Below are positions 7,687-16,048 of a stretch of DNA of 62,926 bases, piece after piece; the stretch's first letter is position 1; each line of letters begins with the position of its first letter. Made by a program: the position numbers and the translations under genes. This DNA is from Lachnospiraceae bacterium (GTDB taxonomy: Bacteria > Bacillota > Clostridia > Lachnospirales > Lachnospiraceae): NCBI GenBank assembly GCA_009911195.1, contig QXWV01000061.1:1-62926 (forward strand), given 5' to 3'. The notes beneath the pieces were generated by a model. That model was given only the letters and a program-made list of their open reading frames with translations. It ran no database searches and was not told where the DNA came from.

Positions 7687-9840
7687 CTACATATCCACCC
7701 ACCGCATCTCCATGGGTTCCAAATCCAGGCTGTACTTCATTACCCCTTCTACATAAAGCTCCGTATGCCTTGCTTCCTTGGCATTATTGATTACGGCGAT
7801 TTTCCCTGTCTCCTCAAAGACGGTCACTTCCGTATCCACATTGGTTACATAAAATTTCTTCATTTCTTCTTCCATGCCTGCGGCATAATAAATCGCACGC
7901 AGGAGAATCCGGCAGTTCTGGGGCGAATAGGGAAGCCCTGAAAAATAAACGCTTCTTCCTTTCCCATATTCATTCACTACCAGGCGGCAATATTCCCCAT
8001 CCATGTTTAAAATCTGATAATTCTCACCCTGGGCATAAATCCTGCTCATCCCTTCGCCAAAATCAACTCCGCCTTCGATATCCTCCAGGATAAAGTGCTC
8101 CGCATCCAGCTCATTATATTTATCCAGGCTAAGGGAAAAATCCATCTCCCTGTCCACTCCAAGCACATCGCTTAGCTGGAAATAGCGTCCCTGGAACTGG
8201 CATGCCGTAGGCTCGCCCGCCCCGATAAAGCCGCCGCCCTTATCCACGAACTCCCGAAGTGCCGTCACTACTTTTTCATCCTTCCAGTTCTCCGCACCGC
8301 TGAAAGCCGTATAGGCATCGCCCGCATTGATGATAACCTTCATATCTTCCGGAATCCCTTCTTTTATCTCATCAAAAGTAATGAACTCCACATCGAAAGG
8401 CATACCGCTTAAGCATTCTAAAATACCTACATAAGAATATATTTCCCTGTGCCAGATGGCATGATGTACCTGGTTGGCCATCCATCTCCTCAAATTGCCC
8501 CAACAGTTTAAAACACCCACCTTAAAAGGTGCCACATAGGATTTTGTTCCCTGCATATTTTCATGAATCAGCCGAAAATCTTCCACCACATGCTTTATTT
8601 CATCGATAAAGCCCGGCCACTCCAAAGCCAGTTTCAAATATCCGCCATAGCCGATACGGTCAAGCGGGGAGCGCAGAATCGCCCGTCGTGCTTTCATCCA
8701 GTTTTCCCGCGCCTCTCCGATAGGGTCTCCCCCTTCGCAGAATACATCCGGGAAAAAGTACGGAAGAAGCCTTCCTTCCGTGTATTTTGCCCCCTTGATA
8801 TCAGAAATCATGCGCAGTGTAACCCCGTCGCCTACCGAACCCACTACTGCATCCAAACCGATTTTATCGAAATATTTGCCAAAAGGCTCAGTGCCTATCC
8901 AATGGTCGCCCAGAAACATCATCGCTTCCTTCCCATAAGAATGCACAATATCCACCAGCTCCTTCGCCAGTTTGCTCACTTCTATTTGCTGGAATTCTAT
9001 AAAATCCCTAAACTCTTTGCTGGGCACGCGGAACATGGAGTTATGGTATCCTTCGTCCACAATATATTCCGGCCGGAACTTATACCCTGCCCATTTTTCA
9101 AATTTTTCCAGGATATAGGGGCTTACGCTGGCGCTATAGCCAAACCATTCCACGTATTTCTCCCTCTTTTTCTCATCGAAAGTAAGGGTAAACTGATGGA
9201 AAAATGTAGTAAACCGGACTACATCAATATCCGGATTGTCCTCACACCATTTTTTCAGCTTTTTCTTCACATATTCCTGTGTTTTCGGCTGCCTCACGTC
9301 ATAAGTCAACTGATGGGGGGCATCTTTCCAGTCATTGGTAATAAAATTATACATATGCACCGGGTCCCAGATAAGAAATGCCAGGAAGCTTACCGTATAT
9401 TGATGGTATTTCACACTTGCAAGCTCCACCTCACCGGTTGCACTGTCATATTCCCATTGTTCCGGGGGTACTATTTCCCCTGTTGTCCTGTCGATGACTT
9501 CCCACCAACGCTTTGGGTCATCCATTTCATTCACTTTAAGCTGTTCTGTATGAAAACCTTTCATCAGTTTGATTCTCAGCTTAGTGTCTTTAGCCGTTAC
9601 CCTTTCGCTTATCAAATACTCCTGCTGGACTTCATCAGGATTCGCGTTAGCCCAGTCATTGTCTTTTCTTGTTGTATAATAAGTGGCATACTTTTTCGCA
9701 TCCTGGGTCAAAAGTTCTTCCGGCATCTGTGTTCCGTCACAATCCCTCAAGGCATCAGCCCCCAGGATATTTTTCAGTTGTATGGTTTCCTCCACCATAT
9801 CCACATCCGTTGGCAATGTCAGTCTCCCTGTTATGCTCAT
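7687..9840 (-). CDS. lnbP: 1,3-beta-galactosyl-N-acetylhexosamine phosphorylase (GH112)
   Basis: 717 residues, full length for GH112. The enzyme phosphorolyses lacto-N-biose or galacto-N-biose, giving galactose 1-phosphate plus GlcNAc or GalNAc, in the cytoplasm. Family blocks visible are GRLTLPTDVD near the N-terminus, GADALRDCDGTQMP, FLGDHWIGTEPFGKYF, VGSVGDG, EGRLLPYFFPDVFCEGG, and a C-terminal beta-rich domain. The start at 9840 (MSITGRL) matches where the family begins; a GTG 15 codons earlier is possible but has no good ribosome site. It is the last gene of the leftward operon after the binding protein, two permeases and a small membrane protein. The GH112 member acting on galactosyl-rhamnose is an alternative, but the nearby N-acetylhexosamine kinase favours lacto-/galacto-N-biose. 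Confidence 0.9.
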   Translation of the reverse strand: MSITGRLTLPTDVDMVEETIQLKNILGADALRDCDGTQMPEELLTQDAKKYATYYTTRKDNDWANANPDEVQQEYLISERVTAKDTKLRIKLMKGFHTEQLKVNEMDDPKRWWEVIDRTTGEIVPPEQWEYDSATGEVELASVKYHQYTVSFLAFLIWDPVHMYNFITNDWKDAPHQLTYDVRQPKTQEYVKKKLKKWCEDNPDIDVVRFTTFFHQFTLTFDEKKREKYVEWFGYSASVSPYILEKFEKWAGYKFRPEYIVDEGYHNSMFRVPSKEFRDFIEFQQIEVSKLAKELVDIVHSYGKEAMMFLGDHWIGTEPFGKYFDKIGLDAVVGSVGDGVTLRMISDIKGAKYTEGRLLPYFFPDVFCEGGDPIGEARENWMKARRAILRSPLDRIGYGGYLKLALEWPGFIDEIKHVVEDFRLIHENMQGTKSYVAPFKVGVLNCWGNLRRWMANQVHHAIWHREIYSYVGILECLSGMPFDVEFITFDEIKEGIPEDMKVIINAGDAYTAFSGAENWKDEKVVTALREFVDKGGGFIGAGEPTACQFQGRYFQLSDVLGVDREMDFSLSLDKYNELDAEHFILEDIEGGVDFGEGMSRIYAQGENYQILNMDGEYCRLVVNEYGKGRSVYFSGLPYSPQNCRILLRAIYYAAGMEEEMKKFYVTNVDTEVTVFEETGKIAVINNAKEARHTELYVEGVMKYSLDLEPMEMRWVDM

Positions 9841-9960
9841 ATATTTGCTCAATCCCTTTCTGGCAATCATCCTGGGAATTATCACTTCTTTGTTTTATCC
9901 ATTCCCCTATGTGCTAACCCCGAGTCAATTGCACTTGCTTACTACTTTTCCGTATTCCCC

Positions 9961-10131
9961 TTATTTTGTATATTGCCTGTTATAACAATAAAGTAAGAAT
10001 AAAATCCCCCCAAGCCCGACTACCATTAGCCCCAGGCCAGCAGCACCCACATTTCTTTGCTGTGTGCAAATCAATGCGATACAGATTACAAAAATAACTA
10101 TATTCAGTATTATTTTTAGCCATTTTTCCAT
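9961..10131 (-). CDS. Small membrane protein in the lacto-N-biose operon (56 aa)
   Basis: This frame encodes 56 residues: a short charged head (MEKWLK), a first hydrophobic segment (about 7-22), a polar turn (TQQRNVG) and a second hydrophobic segment (about 30-50), ending NRQYTK. GAGGGA lies 6 bases before the ATG. It fills most of the 435-base space between the second permease and the phosphorylase, on the same strand. I recall small two-helix proteins of this type (possibly DUF6903) beside clostridial sugar operons, but cannot confirm the family. It might assist the permeases. The topology is read from sequence; the function is unknown. Confidence 0.7.
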   Translation of the reverse strand: MEKWLKIILNIVIFVICIALICTQQRNVGAAGLGLMVVGLGGILFLLYCYNRQYTK

Positions 10132-10274
10132 ATTCATTCCCTCTTCTTATCCATGTCCTTCCAGCATCGCCTTATGTCCGCCCTTGCCTCCAACCCAGGA
10201 AACCTGCTTTTCCAATTCCTCAGTTGGGTATTATCCGGCTTTCTCCGGGCACATGCCATTTCCGGTTCCACTTA

Positions 10275-11156
10275 TTAGCCCTTCAGCCCTCCAAGGCTCA
10301 TACCCTGTGTCAGCTTCTTTTGCACCAGCATGTATAGAATCAGTGTAGGAAGCATGACGATTACCAGCCCCGCATACAACTGCCCGTAGTTTGCCGCCGC
10401 CTTCTGTGCCTGCATCAACTGCATCAAGCCTACAGGCAAAGTCTTGTTCTCTTTTGTAAGTAATGTCATGGAAATGATATATTCATTCCAGAATGACAGG
10501 AAATTAAACAGAATCACCGTAATAATACTGGGTTTTGCCATAGGCATCATAATTGTCACCATCGTCCTGAAATATCCGCTCCCATCCACAAATGCGGCTT
10601 CTTCATAATCCTTCGGTATGGTAACAAAAAAGCCGGAAAGCAGATAAATCGTAAACGGCAACGCCGTCGATGCATATACCAGAGCCGTAATAAATAGGTT
10701 ATTCAGGAAAAATCCCGAGCCAATCCATGTTTTCAATGCTTTATCCGCATCCACAAGCATAAGGAAAATAGGAACTACGATATAGTTCACGTTAATAAAC
10801 AACCCCGCCATAAACAATATATTCAAAAGCTTGCCGCCCATAAACTTATATCTGGCAAGAACATATGCCGCAGGCAGAGCAACCACCAGCAGAAGCAAAA
10901 GAGCCAGCGCCGTAACAATGACGGAATTTATCATGTATGAGCCCATGCTCGCTTTTGTGAATGCATCGGAAAAATTCTGGAAATAGAGGCCCTTAGGCAA
11001 TGTCCATGGATTTCCATAAAATTCGGAGTTCTCCTTGACGGATGCCATAAACACCCAGGCCACGGGAACAATAATACTGATTGCCAAAAGCAGCAGCGCA
11101 AAATATATGAAAACTTTTATTACTCTATCATTAACACTTATTTTATCCCTGTTCAT
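10275..11156 (-). CDS. Carbohydrate ABC transporter permease (MalG type)
   Basis: 293 residues with about six membrane helices and the cytoplasmic EAA loop EEAAFVDGSGYFRTMVTIMM, which contacts the ATPase in CUT1 importers. It ends in the typical KKLTQGMSLGGLKG tail. The start has AGGAGG 7 bases ahead and follows the first permease by only 12 bases. With the binding protein and first permease it should import lacto-N-biose/galacto-N-biose. No ATPase gene is present, so a shared MsmX-like ATPase elsewhere is expected. The exact substrate is inferred from the neighbouring phosphorylase. Confidence 0.88.
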   Translation of the reverse strand: MNRDKISVNDRVIKVFIYFALLLLAISIIVPVAWVFMASVKENSEFYGNPWTLPKGLYFQNFSDAFTKASMGSYMINSVIVTALALLLLLVVALPAAYVLARYKFMGGKLLNILFMAGLFINVNYIVVPIFLMLVDADKALKTWIGSGFFLNNLFITALVYASTALPFTIYLLSGFFVTIPKDYEEAAFVDGSGYFRTMVTIMMPMAKPSIITVILFNFLSFWNEYIISMTLLTKENKTLPVGLMQLMQAQKAAANYGQLYAGLVIVMLPTLILYMLVQKKLTQGMSLGGLKG

Positions 11157-11168
11157 CTGCCCACCTCC

Positions 11169-12071
11169 TTAGAATTCCAACGGTTCACGCTTGGTTGCTA
11201 CGTTTACCACAGCCGACAGGGCAAAGGAAAACGCAAAAACGAGCACCCCAATTGCCATACCATATCCATAAGAAGAATTGGTATATGCCTGCTGATACAT
11301 ATAACTCAGAAATACTTCTGTAGCCCCATCAGGTCCTCCGTTTGTCATCGCCTTTACAAAAAGGAAGCTAAGGTTAATGGAACTGATAACGAAAAATGTC
11401 AAGGTTGTCCGAACATTCGTCCATATAAGCGGAAGGGTGATGTCAAGGAACTGCCGGATTCTGCCTGCCCCTTCCAGGTTTGCCGATTCGTACAAGCTCT
11501 CCGGCACGCTGGCCATACTTGCCATATACATAACCATATAATAGCCAATGGCCTGCCATATCATGGCAATTACAAGCGAATAGATTACTATCTTCTGGTC
11601 GCCCATCCATAAAATAGGCGCCGCATCCTTTCCCCTGAATATGGAAAGAAGGCTGTTTAACAGCCCGTTATTCGGGTCATAAATAGCAGAAAATATAGCG
11701 GAAATAACTACCACCGACAGAATATTGGGAATGTAAAATACAATCCGGAAGAAATTCTGCCCTACGATTTTTTCCCTTGATAAAATGGCTGCGAAAACCA
11801 AAGCCAGTACCATCGTAACGATAGTCACCAATGTAATGAGCAGTATCGTATTCTGGAAAGCCCGGAAAAAGTTCGAATCATTCATCAAAAGCTTAAAATT
11901 CTGCAAGCCTACAAATTCCTTTGTATTGGAAAAACCGCCCCATTTATACAATGACATGTTAAATACTTTGAATGTCGGGATAATCATAAATATAATGAAT
12001 AGCAATGTTGCCGGTGCAACGCAGGTAACTATAAATGCCTTCTTTGCTTTGGTATTCTTCATAACACTCAC
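11169..12071 (-). CDS. Carbohydrate ABC transporter permease (MalF type)
   Basis: 300 residues with six predicted membrane helices. The EAA loop is ESANLEGAGRIRQFLDITLP. It is the inner-membrane partner of the next permease in a CUT1 sugar importer. The start is ambiguous: a GTG at 12071 follows AAAGGG, while an ATG three codons later follows GGGTGAG; both fit. It is separated from the binding protein by about 100 bases holding a strong stem-loop (12111-12143), which probably lowers permease expression relative to the binding protein. Confidence 0.88.
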   Translation of the reverse strand: MSVMKNTKAKKAFIVTCVAPATLLFIIFMIIPTFKVFNMSLYKWGGFSNTKEFVGLQNFKLLMNDSNFFRAFQNTILLITLVTIVTMVLALVFAAILSREKIVGQNFFRIVFYIPNILSVVVISAIFSAIYDPNNGLLNSLLSIFRGKDAAPILWMGDQKIVIYSLVIAMIWQAIGYYMVMYMASMASVPESLYESANLEGAGRIRQFLDITLPLIWTNVRTTLTFFVISSINLSFLFVKAMTNGGPDGATEVFLSYMYQQAYTNSSYGYGMAIGVLVFAFSFALSAVVNVATKREPLEF

Positions 12072-12110
12072 CCTGCCCTTTCTATAGCTCTAACCCCATA
12101 AAGTAATATT

Positions 12111-12143
12111 GGGACATGCCGGGTTTCATACCGTGCATGTCCC
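12111..12143. promoter_or_regulatory. Intercistronic stem-loop between binding protein and permeases
   Basis: GGGACATGC (12111-12119) pairs perfectly with GCATGTCCC (12135-12143) around a 15-base loop that contains a further 3-bp CGG/CCG match. No T-run follows in the leftward direction, so it is more likely an mRNA stabiliser or partial terminator than a full stop. Confidence 0.6.
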
Positions 12144-12170
12144 ATACTTCACACGTTGCCGTGTATTATT

Positions 12171-13601
12171 TTATTCCATAGCCGCCCTGCATTTATCGCT
12201 TACTTCGGAAACTGCTGCAATCCATTCATCTACAGTCTTGTCGCCGCTTACGATACTGTTTACTGTTTCAAACAATGCATCTGCCATTGTTGTCCCTTCT
12301 ACCGGAGCAGTAGCTGCAAAGCCACCCATAACCGCTGTAGCGCCAGTGTCATATACGCTGTAGAACAGTTTGTTGTCGCCTTCCAGGCTATCGCCAATAC
12401 CTACGATAGGCTGGATTGCATTGGAACCTGCAAAGATTGCTGCTGCTTCATCAGAATACATATATGCTACGAATTCTTTTGCCAAATCCTGGTTTTCAGC
12501 CGCTGCCGGAATCCACATCTGCTCAAACCAGCAGAAAGAACATCCTGCACCGCCATCATTAACTGCCGGAATTGCTGTGAAGCCCCATTTAAAGTTTTCA
12601 CCTCTCGGAGCATCTGCCATTTCGCCAGGAAGCCATGTGCCGTTCGGGCAGAAGATTGCCTTGTTATCCAGAATCAACTGCTGATTCTTTGTAAAGCTTT
12701 CATTGTTAGCATTTGCTACTGTAGTAGGCTCTGTATACTCTGCCAGTTTTGCTACGATATCAAATACTTTCCTTGCATCCTCGGATTCCCAAACGCCTTC
12801 GCTGTATGTCATACACTGGTCGAAGAATTCCGGTCCGCCCGCAGAGGATAATAACGCATACATAAACGCATCAAAGTATCCTGTTGTCGGGTATGTAAAT
12901 AAGGAAATGCCTTCTGCCTTTGCTTTATCGCCCAACTCCCACATTTCATTCCATGTAGTAGGAAGCTCCCAGCCTTTTTCTTCCAAAAGCCCTGCATCAT
13001 AGAACAGGCCGCACGGACCATAGAACATAGGTGCATAATATGTTACGCCATCGCCGTAAGGGTTGGTTGCCAGTGTATCCAGGAAACCAGGAACGATTTT
13101 ATCTTTTACTTTTACATCTTCGCCAGGAACTGTCATTTCCATTACGTCAGTTAAAGCCAGCAGCCCTTTTTCTTTTGTAAGGGTTTCCGTCAAACCTGCT
13201 TCACGGCCGGTAGCGCAATGGATAACATCCGGGTAATCGCCGGCTTTCATGCCAGGGGTAATAACGTCTTCAATTTTCTTGTCTACAGTCAGTTCTACGG
13301 TTACGCCGGGATGGGATGCTTCAAATGCCTTGCAAACATCTGTCCACATGTCAGCGCCATATCCGCCTTCAAACGCTGCAACTTTCAAAGTTCCTTCCAG
13401 TGCCGGAGCTTCTGCCTCTTCTGCAGGTGCTTCCTCTTCCGCAGGCGCCGCCTCTTCTGCAGGCGCTTCTTCTTCCGCAGGTGCCGCTTCCTCTTCCGCA
13501 GGTGCGGACTCTTCTGCAGGTGCCGGTGTAGAACCACATCCTGCCAGCGTTCCGATTACCATCGCTGCAGCAAGTAAAACAGATACTGTTTTCTTTTTCA
13601 T
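12171..13601 (-). CDS. Sugar ABC transporter substrate-binding lipoprotein (lacto-N-biose type)
   Basis: 476 residues. The lipoprotein signal ends LAGCG at about residue 22. An unusual linker of alternating Ala-Pro-Ala-Glu-Glu units (about 27-68) precedes a family 1 solute-binding fold (VKDKIVPGFLDTL, YYAPMFYGPCGLFYDAGLLEEKGW). It captures the sugar outside the membrane and passes it to the two permeases downstream. The start has AAGGAGG at ideal spacing. It is the first gene of the operon, with a sigma-A promoter at 13685-13713 and a divergent AraC regulator. Substrate assignment to lacto-N-biose/galacto-N-biose comes from the co-transcribed GH112 enzyme. Confidence 0.88.
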   Translation of the reverse strand: MKKKTVSVLLAAAMVIGTLAGCGSTPAPAEESAPAEEEAAPAEEEAPAEEAAPAEEEAPAEEAEAPALEGTLKVAAFEGGYGADMWTDVCKAFEASHPGVTVELTVDKKIEDVITPGMKAGDYPDVIHCATGREAGLTETLTKEKGLLALTDVMEMTVPGEDVKVKDKIVPGFLDTLATNPYGDGVTYYAPMFYGPCGLFYDAGLLEEKGWELPTTWNEMWELGDKAKAEGISLFTYPTTGYFDAFMYALLSSAGGPEFFDQCMTYSEGVWESEDARKVFDIVAKLAEYTEPTTVANANNESFTKNQQLILDNKAIFCPNGTWLPGEMADAPRGENFKWGFTAIPAVNDGGAGCSFCWFEQMWIPAAAENQDLAKEFVAYMYSDEAAAIFAGSNAIQPIVGIGDSLEGDNKLFYSVYDTGATAVMGGFAATAPVEGTTMADALFETVNSIVSGDKTVDEWIAAVSEVSDKCRAAME

Positions 13602-13684
13602 ACTTGTCCTCCTTTTCGCCGTAATAAAATACGGTCTTATTCTTTATTAATATTGAACTTTCAGCTTGTGTAGCTTATGACGTA

Positions 13685-13713
13685 AGTATATCCGTTTATT
13701 TTTCACCCTTCAA
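13685..13713 (-). promoter_or_regulatory. Sigma-A promoter of the lacto-N-biose operon
   Basis: Leftward TTGAAG (13708-13713), 17-base spacer, TATACT (13685-13690), about 85 bases before the binding-protein start. The 347-base divergent region also holds very AT-rich DNA and TATAAT at about 13789 on the plus strand, a possible araC -10 with a poor -35. An AraC operator is expected here but I could not identify one. Confidence 0.65.
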
Positions 13714-13948
13714 TTTTTATATTGCTTAATTTTTTATATATATTGTTAAGTTGATAATAAAAATCTTTATTCTTACACCAAAATAAGGTATAATTAAATA
13801 AAATATACTTTTAAATTCGGCTTTCTTTCGTCGATTTAGACAGCAGTTTTTTTATACCTCCATGAACCATTTAACGTTTTTATGAAAAATATGCAAAATA
13901 CACAAAGCAATCCACTCATATCCACCGACAAAGAAAGGAAGGTATCGA

Positions 13949-14842
13949 ATGAGTAATGAAAGTATTAGCTTAGAACAGCAAAGCCTGTCAAAACTTAATT
14001 TTAACTTACGTTATATCTCAATGTCGAAATATGAGGGGGATTGGCAGAGCCTTCCCCACACCCATCATTTTACAGAACTTTTTTACATAATAAATGGAAG
14101 CGGCATGTTCCATATCGAAAACGATATCATACCGGTCAAGCCCAATGACCTGGTTATCATCAATCCTCATGTGGAACATACAGAAAAAACAATGACCCAT
14201 AACCCTATGGAATATATCGTCTTCGGCGTAGATGGCCTGGCATTCTCATTCCATAGCAAAAAAAATGAGGAAAACCGTAAAAATTACAGCCACTACAGCT
14301 ATACTTCCTCCCAAAACCACCTGATTGATTATTCCCAGCTTATGCTAAAGGAATTCCGGGCGAAAAAGGCAGGATTTGACATTGTCTGCCAGAGTATCCT
14401 GCAGGTGCTTCTTGTGTTTATATCACGGGAACTGGAGCTATCTATTATTTCCGATTCCACTTTCCGGATTTCCAAGGAGTGTGCCCTTGCCAAACGCTAT
14501 ATAGATACCAACTATGCACAGAGCATCACCCTGGATACCCTTGCGGAGCTTACCCATATCAACAAATATTACCTGGCGCATTCCTTCGCTAGCTGCATCG
14601 GGCAGTCGCCCATCAGCTATTTATCTTCCAAGCGCCTGCAGGCCAGCATGGAGCTTCTTGCCAATACGAACCACTCTATTGCCCAGATTGCCTCCAGCAC
14701 AGGATTTTCTTCCCAGTCCTATTTTTCGCAGATGTTTAAGAAGTCTGTGGGAATGACGCCCCAGCAGTACCGGAAGCAACATACGAAAAAGGATTCCAAA
14801 TCCCAAGGATTTACTGTGAACCGGCCTTTTACGGACTCATAA
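13949..14842 (+). CDS. AraC-family transcriptional regulator
   Basis: 297 residues: an N-terminal cupin-like ligand domain (about 25-110, with THHFTELFYIINGSG and NPHVEHTE) and two C-terminal helix-turn-helix motifs (about 185-285, ending in the family signature SSQSYFSQMFKKSVGMTPQQYR). The start follows GGAAGG. It is divergent from the sugar operon, so it most likely activates that operon in response to the imported sugar or a breakdown product. Its terminator begins inside the final codons. The target is inferred from position only. Confidence 0.88.
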   Translation: MSNESISLEQQSLSKLNFNLRYISMSKYEGDWQSLPHTHHFTELFYIINGSGMFHIENDIIPVKPNDLVIINPHVEHTEKTMTHNPMEYIVFGVDGLAFSFHSKKNEENRKNYSHYSYTSSQNHLIDYSQLMLKEFRAKKAGFDIVCQSILQVLLVFISRELELSIISDSTFRISKECALAKRYIDTNYAQSITLDTLAELTHINKYYLAHSFASCIGQSPISYLSSKRLQASMELLANTNHSIAQIASSTGFSSQSYFSQMFKKSVGMTPQQYRKQHTKKDSKSQGFTVNRPFTDS

Positions 14843-14857
14843 AAGGCCGGTTTTTTT
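14819..14857 (+). terminator. Rho-independent terminator of araC, overlapping its stop codon
   Basis: AACCGGCCTTTTA (14819-14831) pairs perfectly with TAAAAGGCCGGTT (14840-14852) and runs into seven T. The 5' arm is coding sequence and the stop codon TAA begins the 3' arm. Confidence 0.9.
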
Positions 14858-14867
14858 CCGGGCTGGC

Positions 14868-15983
14868 TCATTTGCAGTACGCTGCTACAACCCGTTCCAT
14901 TTCCTTCCATTTTTTCTCCATATCAGCTACCAGCTTCAACTGGGTTCTTGCCCTATCCAGGTTATGCCCTGGCCGATGGATTTTGTAATAGGTATCCCCT
15001 TGCAGATAATCGGTCAGAAAGCGCATCCCCTGCTCAAAGGTTATTACTTTCGCCCCTGAAGGAAAAAGCCTGATTTCCTCTTCCGTCATGCTCCCCGCAC
15101 AGCCTTCCAAAAACCCCTTTGTATATGCCTCAAATAATTCCAAATCCAGGGATACCCTGTCAAGGTCCGGTTCATCCTCTGCCCCGGTGCTGGCACCAAA
15201 CCGTATAGAATCGCCGAAATCATATAATGCCGAACCGGGCATAACCGTATCCAAATCGATTACGCAAAGCCCTTTCCCTGTTTTTTCATCTATCATAACA
15301 TTATTTAACTTCGTATCATTGTGGGTTACCCGCAATGGAATCCTCTTTTCTTCCAGGGCATCACAAATGATGTGGGCAACATCCTCCCTATCCAGGATAA
15401 ATTTAATCTCTTCTTCCACATCCTTTGCCCTTCCACATGCATCTTCTTCCACTGCCTTTTTAAAATCTGCAAATCTGCTGACCGTATTATGGAAGTTCGC
15501 AATCGTTTCATGCAGAGTCTCCGCCGGATAATCCGCCAGCATCCGCTGGAAGTTCCCAAAGGCAACTGCGCTATAATAGAAGTCTTCCTTTGTTTTTGCC
15601 TCATCATAGCAGAATGCATTTTCAATAAAAATATACATACGCCAGCATTCTTCCCCACAATCCAGATAGTTTTCCCCATCCTTTGTGGGAATCACATTCA
15701 ACGTTTCCCTGTCAGGGTCCCCTTTTGAGGCAATAATTTTCTCCCTCAAAAAAGCGGTTACATTCATCACATTTTCCATAAGCTCTTTCGGATTTTTAAA
15801 GATACTGTCATTCATTTTCTGCAGGATGTACTTCTTTCCTTTCCCTCCCGGCAGGTTACAGGTAATCCTAAACGTATCATTAATGTGGCCGCTTCCAAAA
15901 GGGATGACTTCCACCACCTCCCCTTCCAGTTGAAACATTGAAATAATTTCATCCATATTCCTTTCCTTTTCCGGTAATCCCAT
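14868..15983 (-). CDS. nahK: N-acetylhexosamine 1-kinase (aminoglycoside phosphotransferase fold)
   Basis: 371 residues. The phosphotransferase fold shows IPFGSGHINDTFRI near 25-40 (nucleotide loop), VTHNDTKLNNVM (catalytic HxDxxxxN loop) and CVIDLDTVMPG (metal-binding DxD). The family phosphorylates GlcNAc or GalNAc at C1 with ATP, the step after GH112 phosphorolysis of lacto-N-biose. The start at 15983 has AAAGGAG 7 bases ahead; a second ATG nine codons later also has a weak site. It is convergent with araC and not in the same transcript as the phosphorylase. The galT/galE-type genes usually found with it are absent from the window. Confidence 0.87.
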   Translation of the reverse strand: MGLPEKERNMDEIISMFQLEGEVVEVIPFGSGHINDTFRITCNLPGGKGKKYILQKMNDSIFKNPKELMENVMNVTAFLREKIIASKGDPDRETLNVIPTKDGENYLDCGEECWRMYIFIENAFCYDEAKTKEDFYYSAVAFGNFQRMLADYPAETLHETIANFHNTVSRFADFKKAVEEDACGRAKDVEEEIKFILDREDVAHIICDALEEKRIPLRVTHNDTKLNNVMIDEKTGKGLCVIDLDTVMPGSALYDFGDSIRFGASTGAEDEPDLDRVSLDLELFEAYTKGFLEGCAGSMTEEEIRLFPSGAKVITFEQGMRFLTDYLQGDTYYKIHRPGHNLDRARTQLKLVADMEKKWKEMERVVAAYCK

Positions 15984-16048
15984 TTACCTTCTCCTTTCTA
16001 CTCTCATGTATTTTTAAGCAATTGCACAGCTTCAGGTTGTAAGAATAT

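Noticed and set aside
8563-9996. 477-codon open frame on the plus strand, antisense to lnbP
   Set aside because: It lies wholly opposite a well-supported GH112 gene, has no family features, and its composition is that of reversed coding sequence. Long antisense frames are common here.
13410-13540. CRISPR-like repeat in the binding-protein gene
   Set aside because: The repetition is the Ala-Pro-Ala-Glu-Glu coding linker, without regular spacers.
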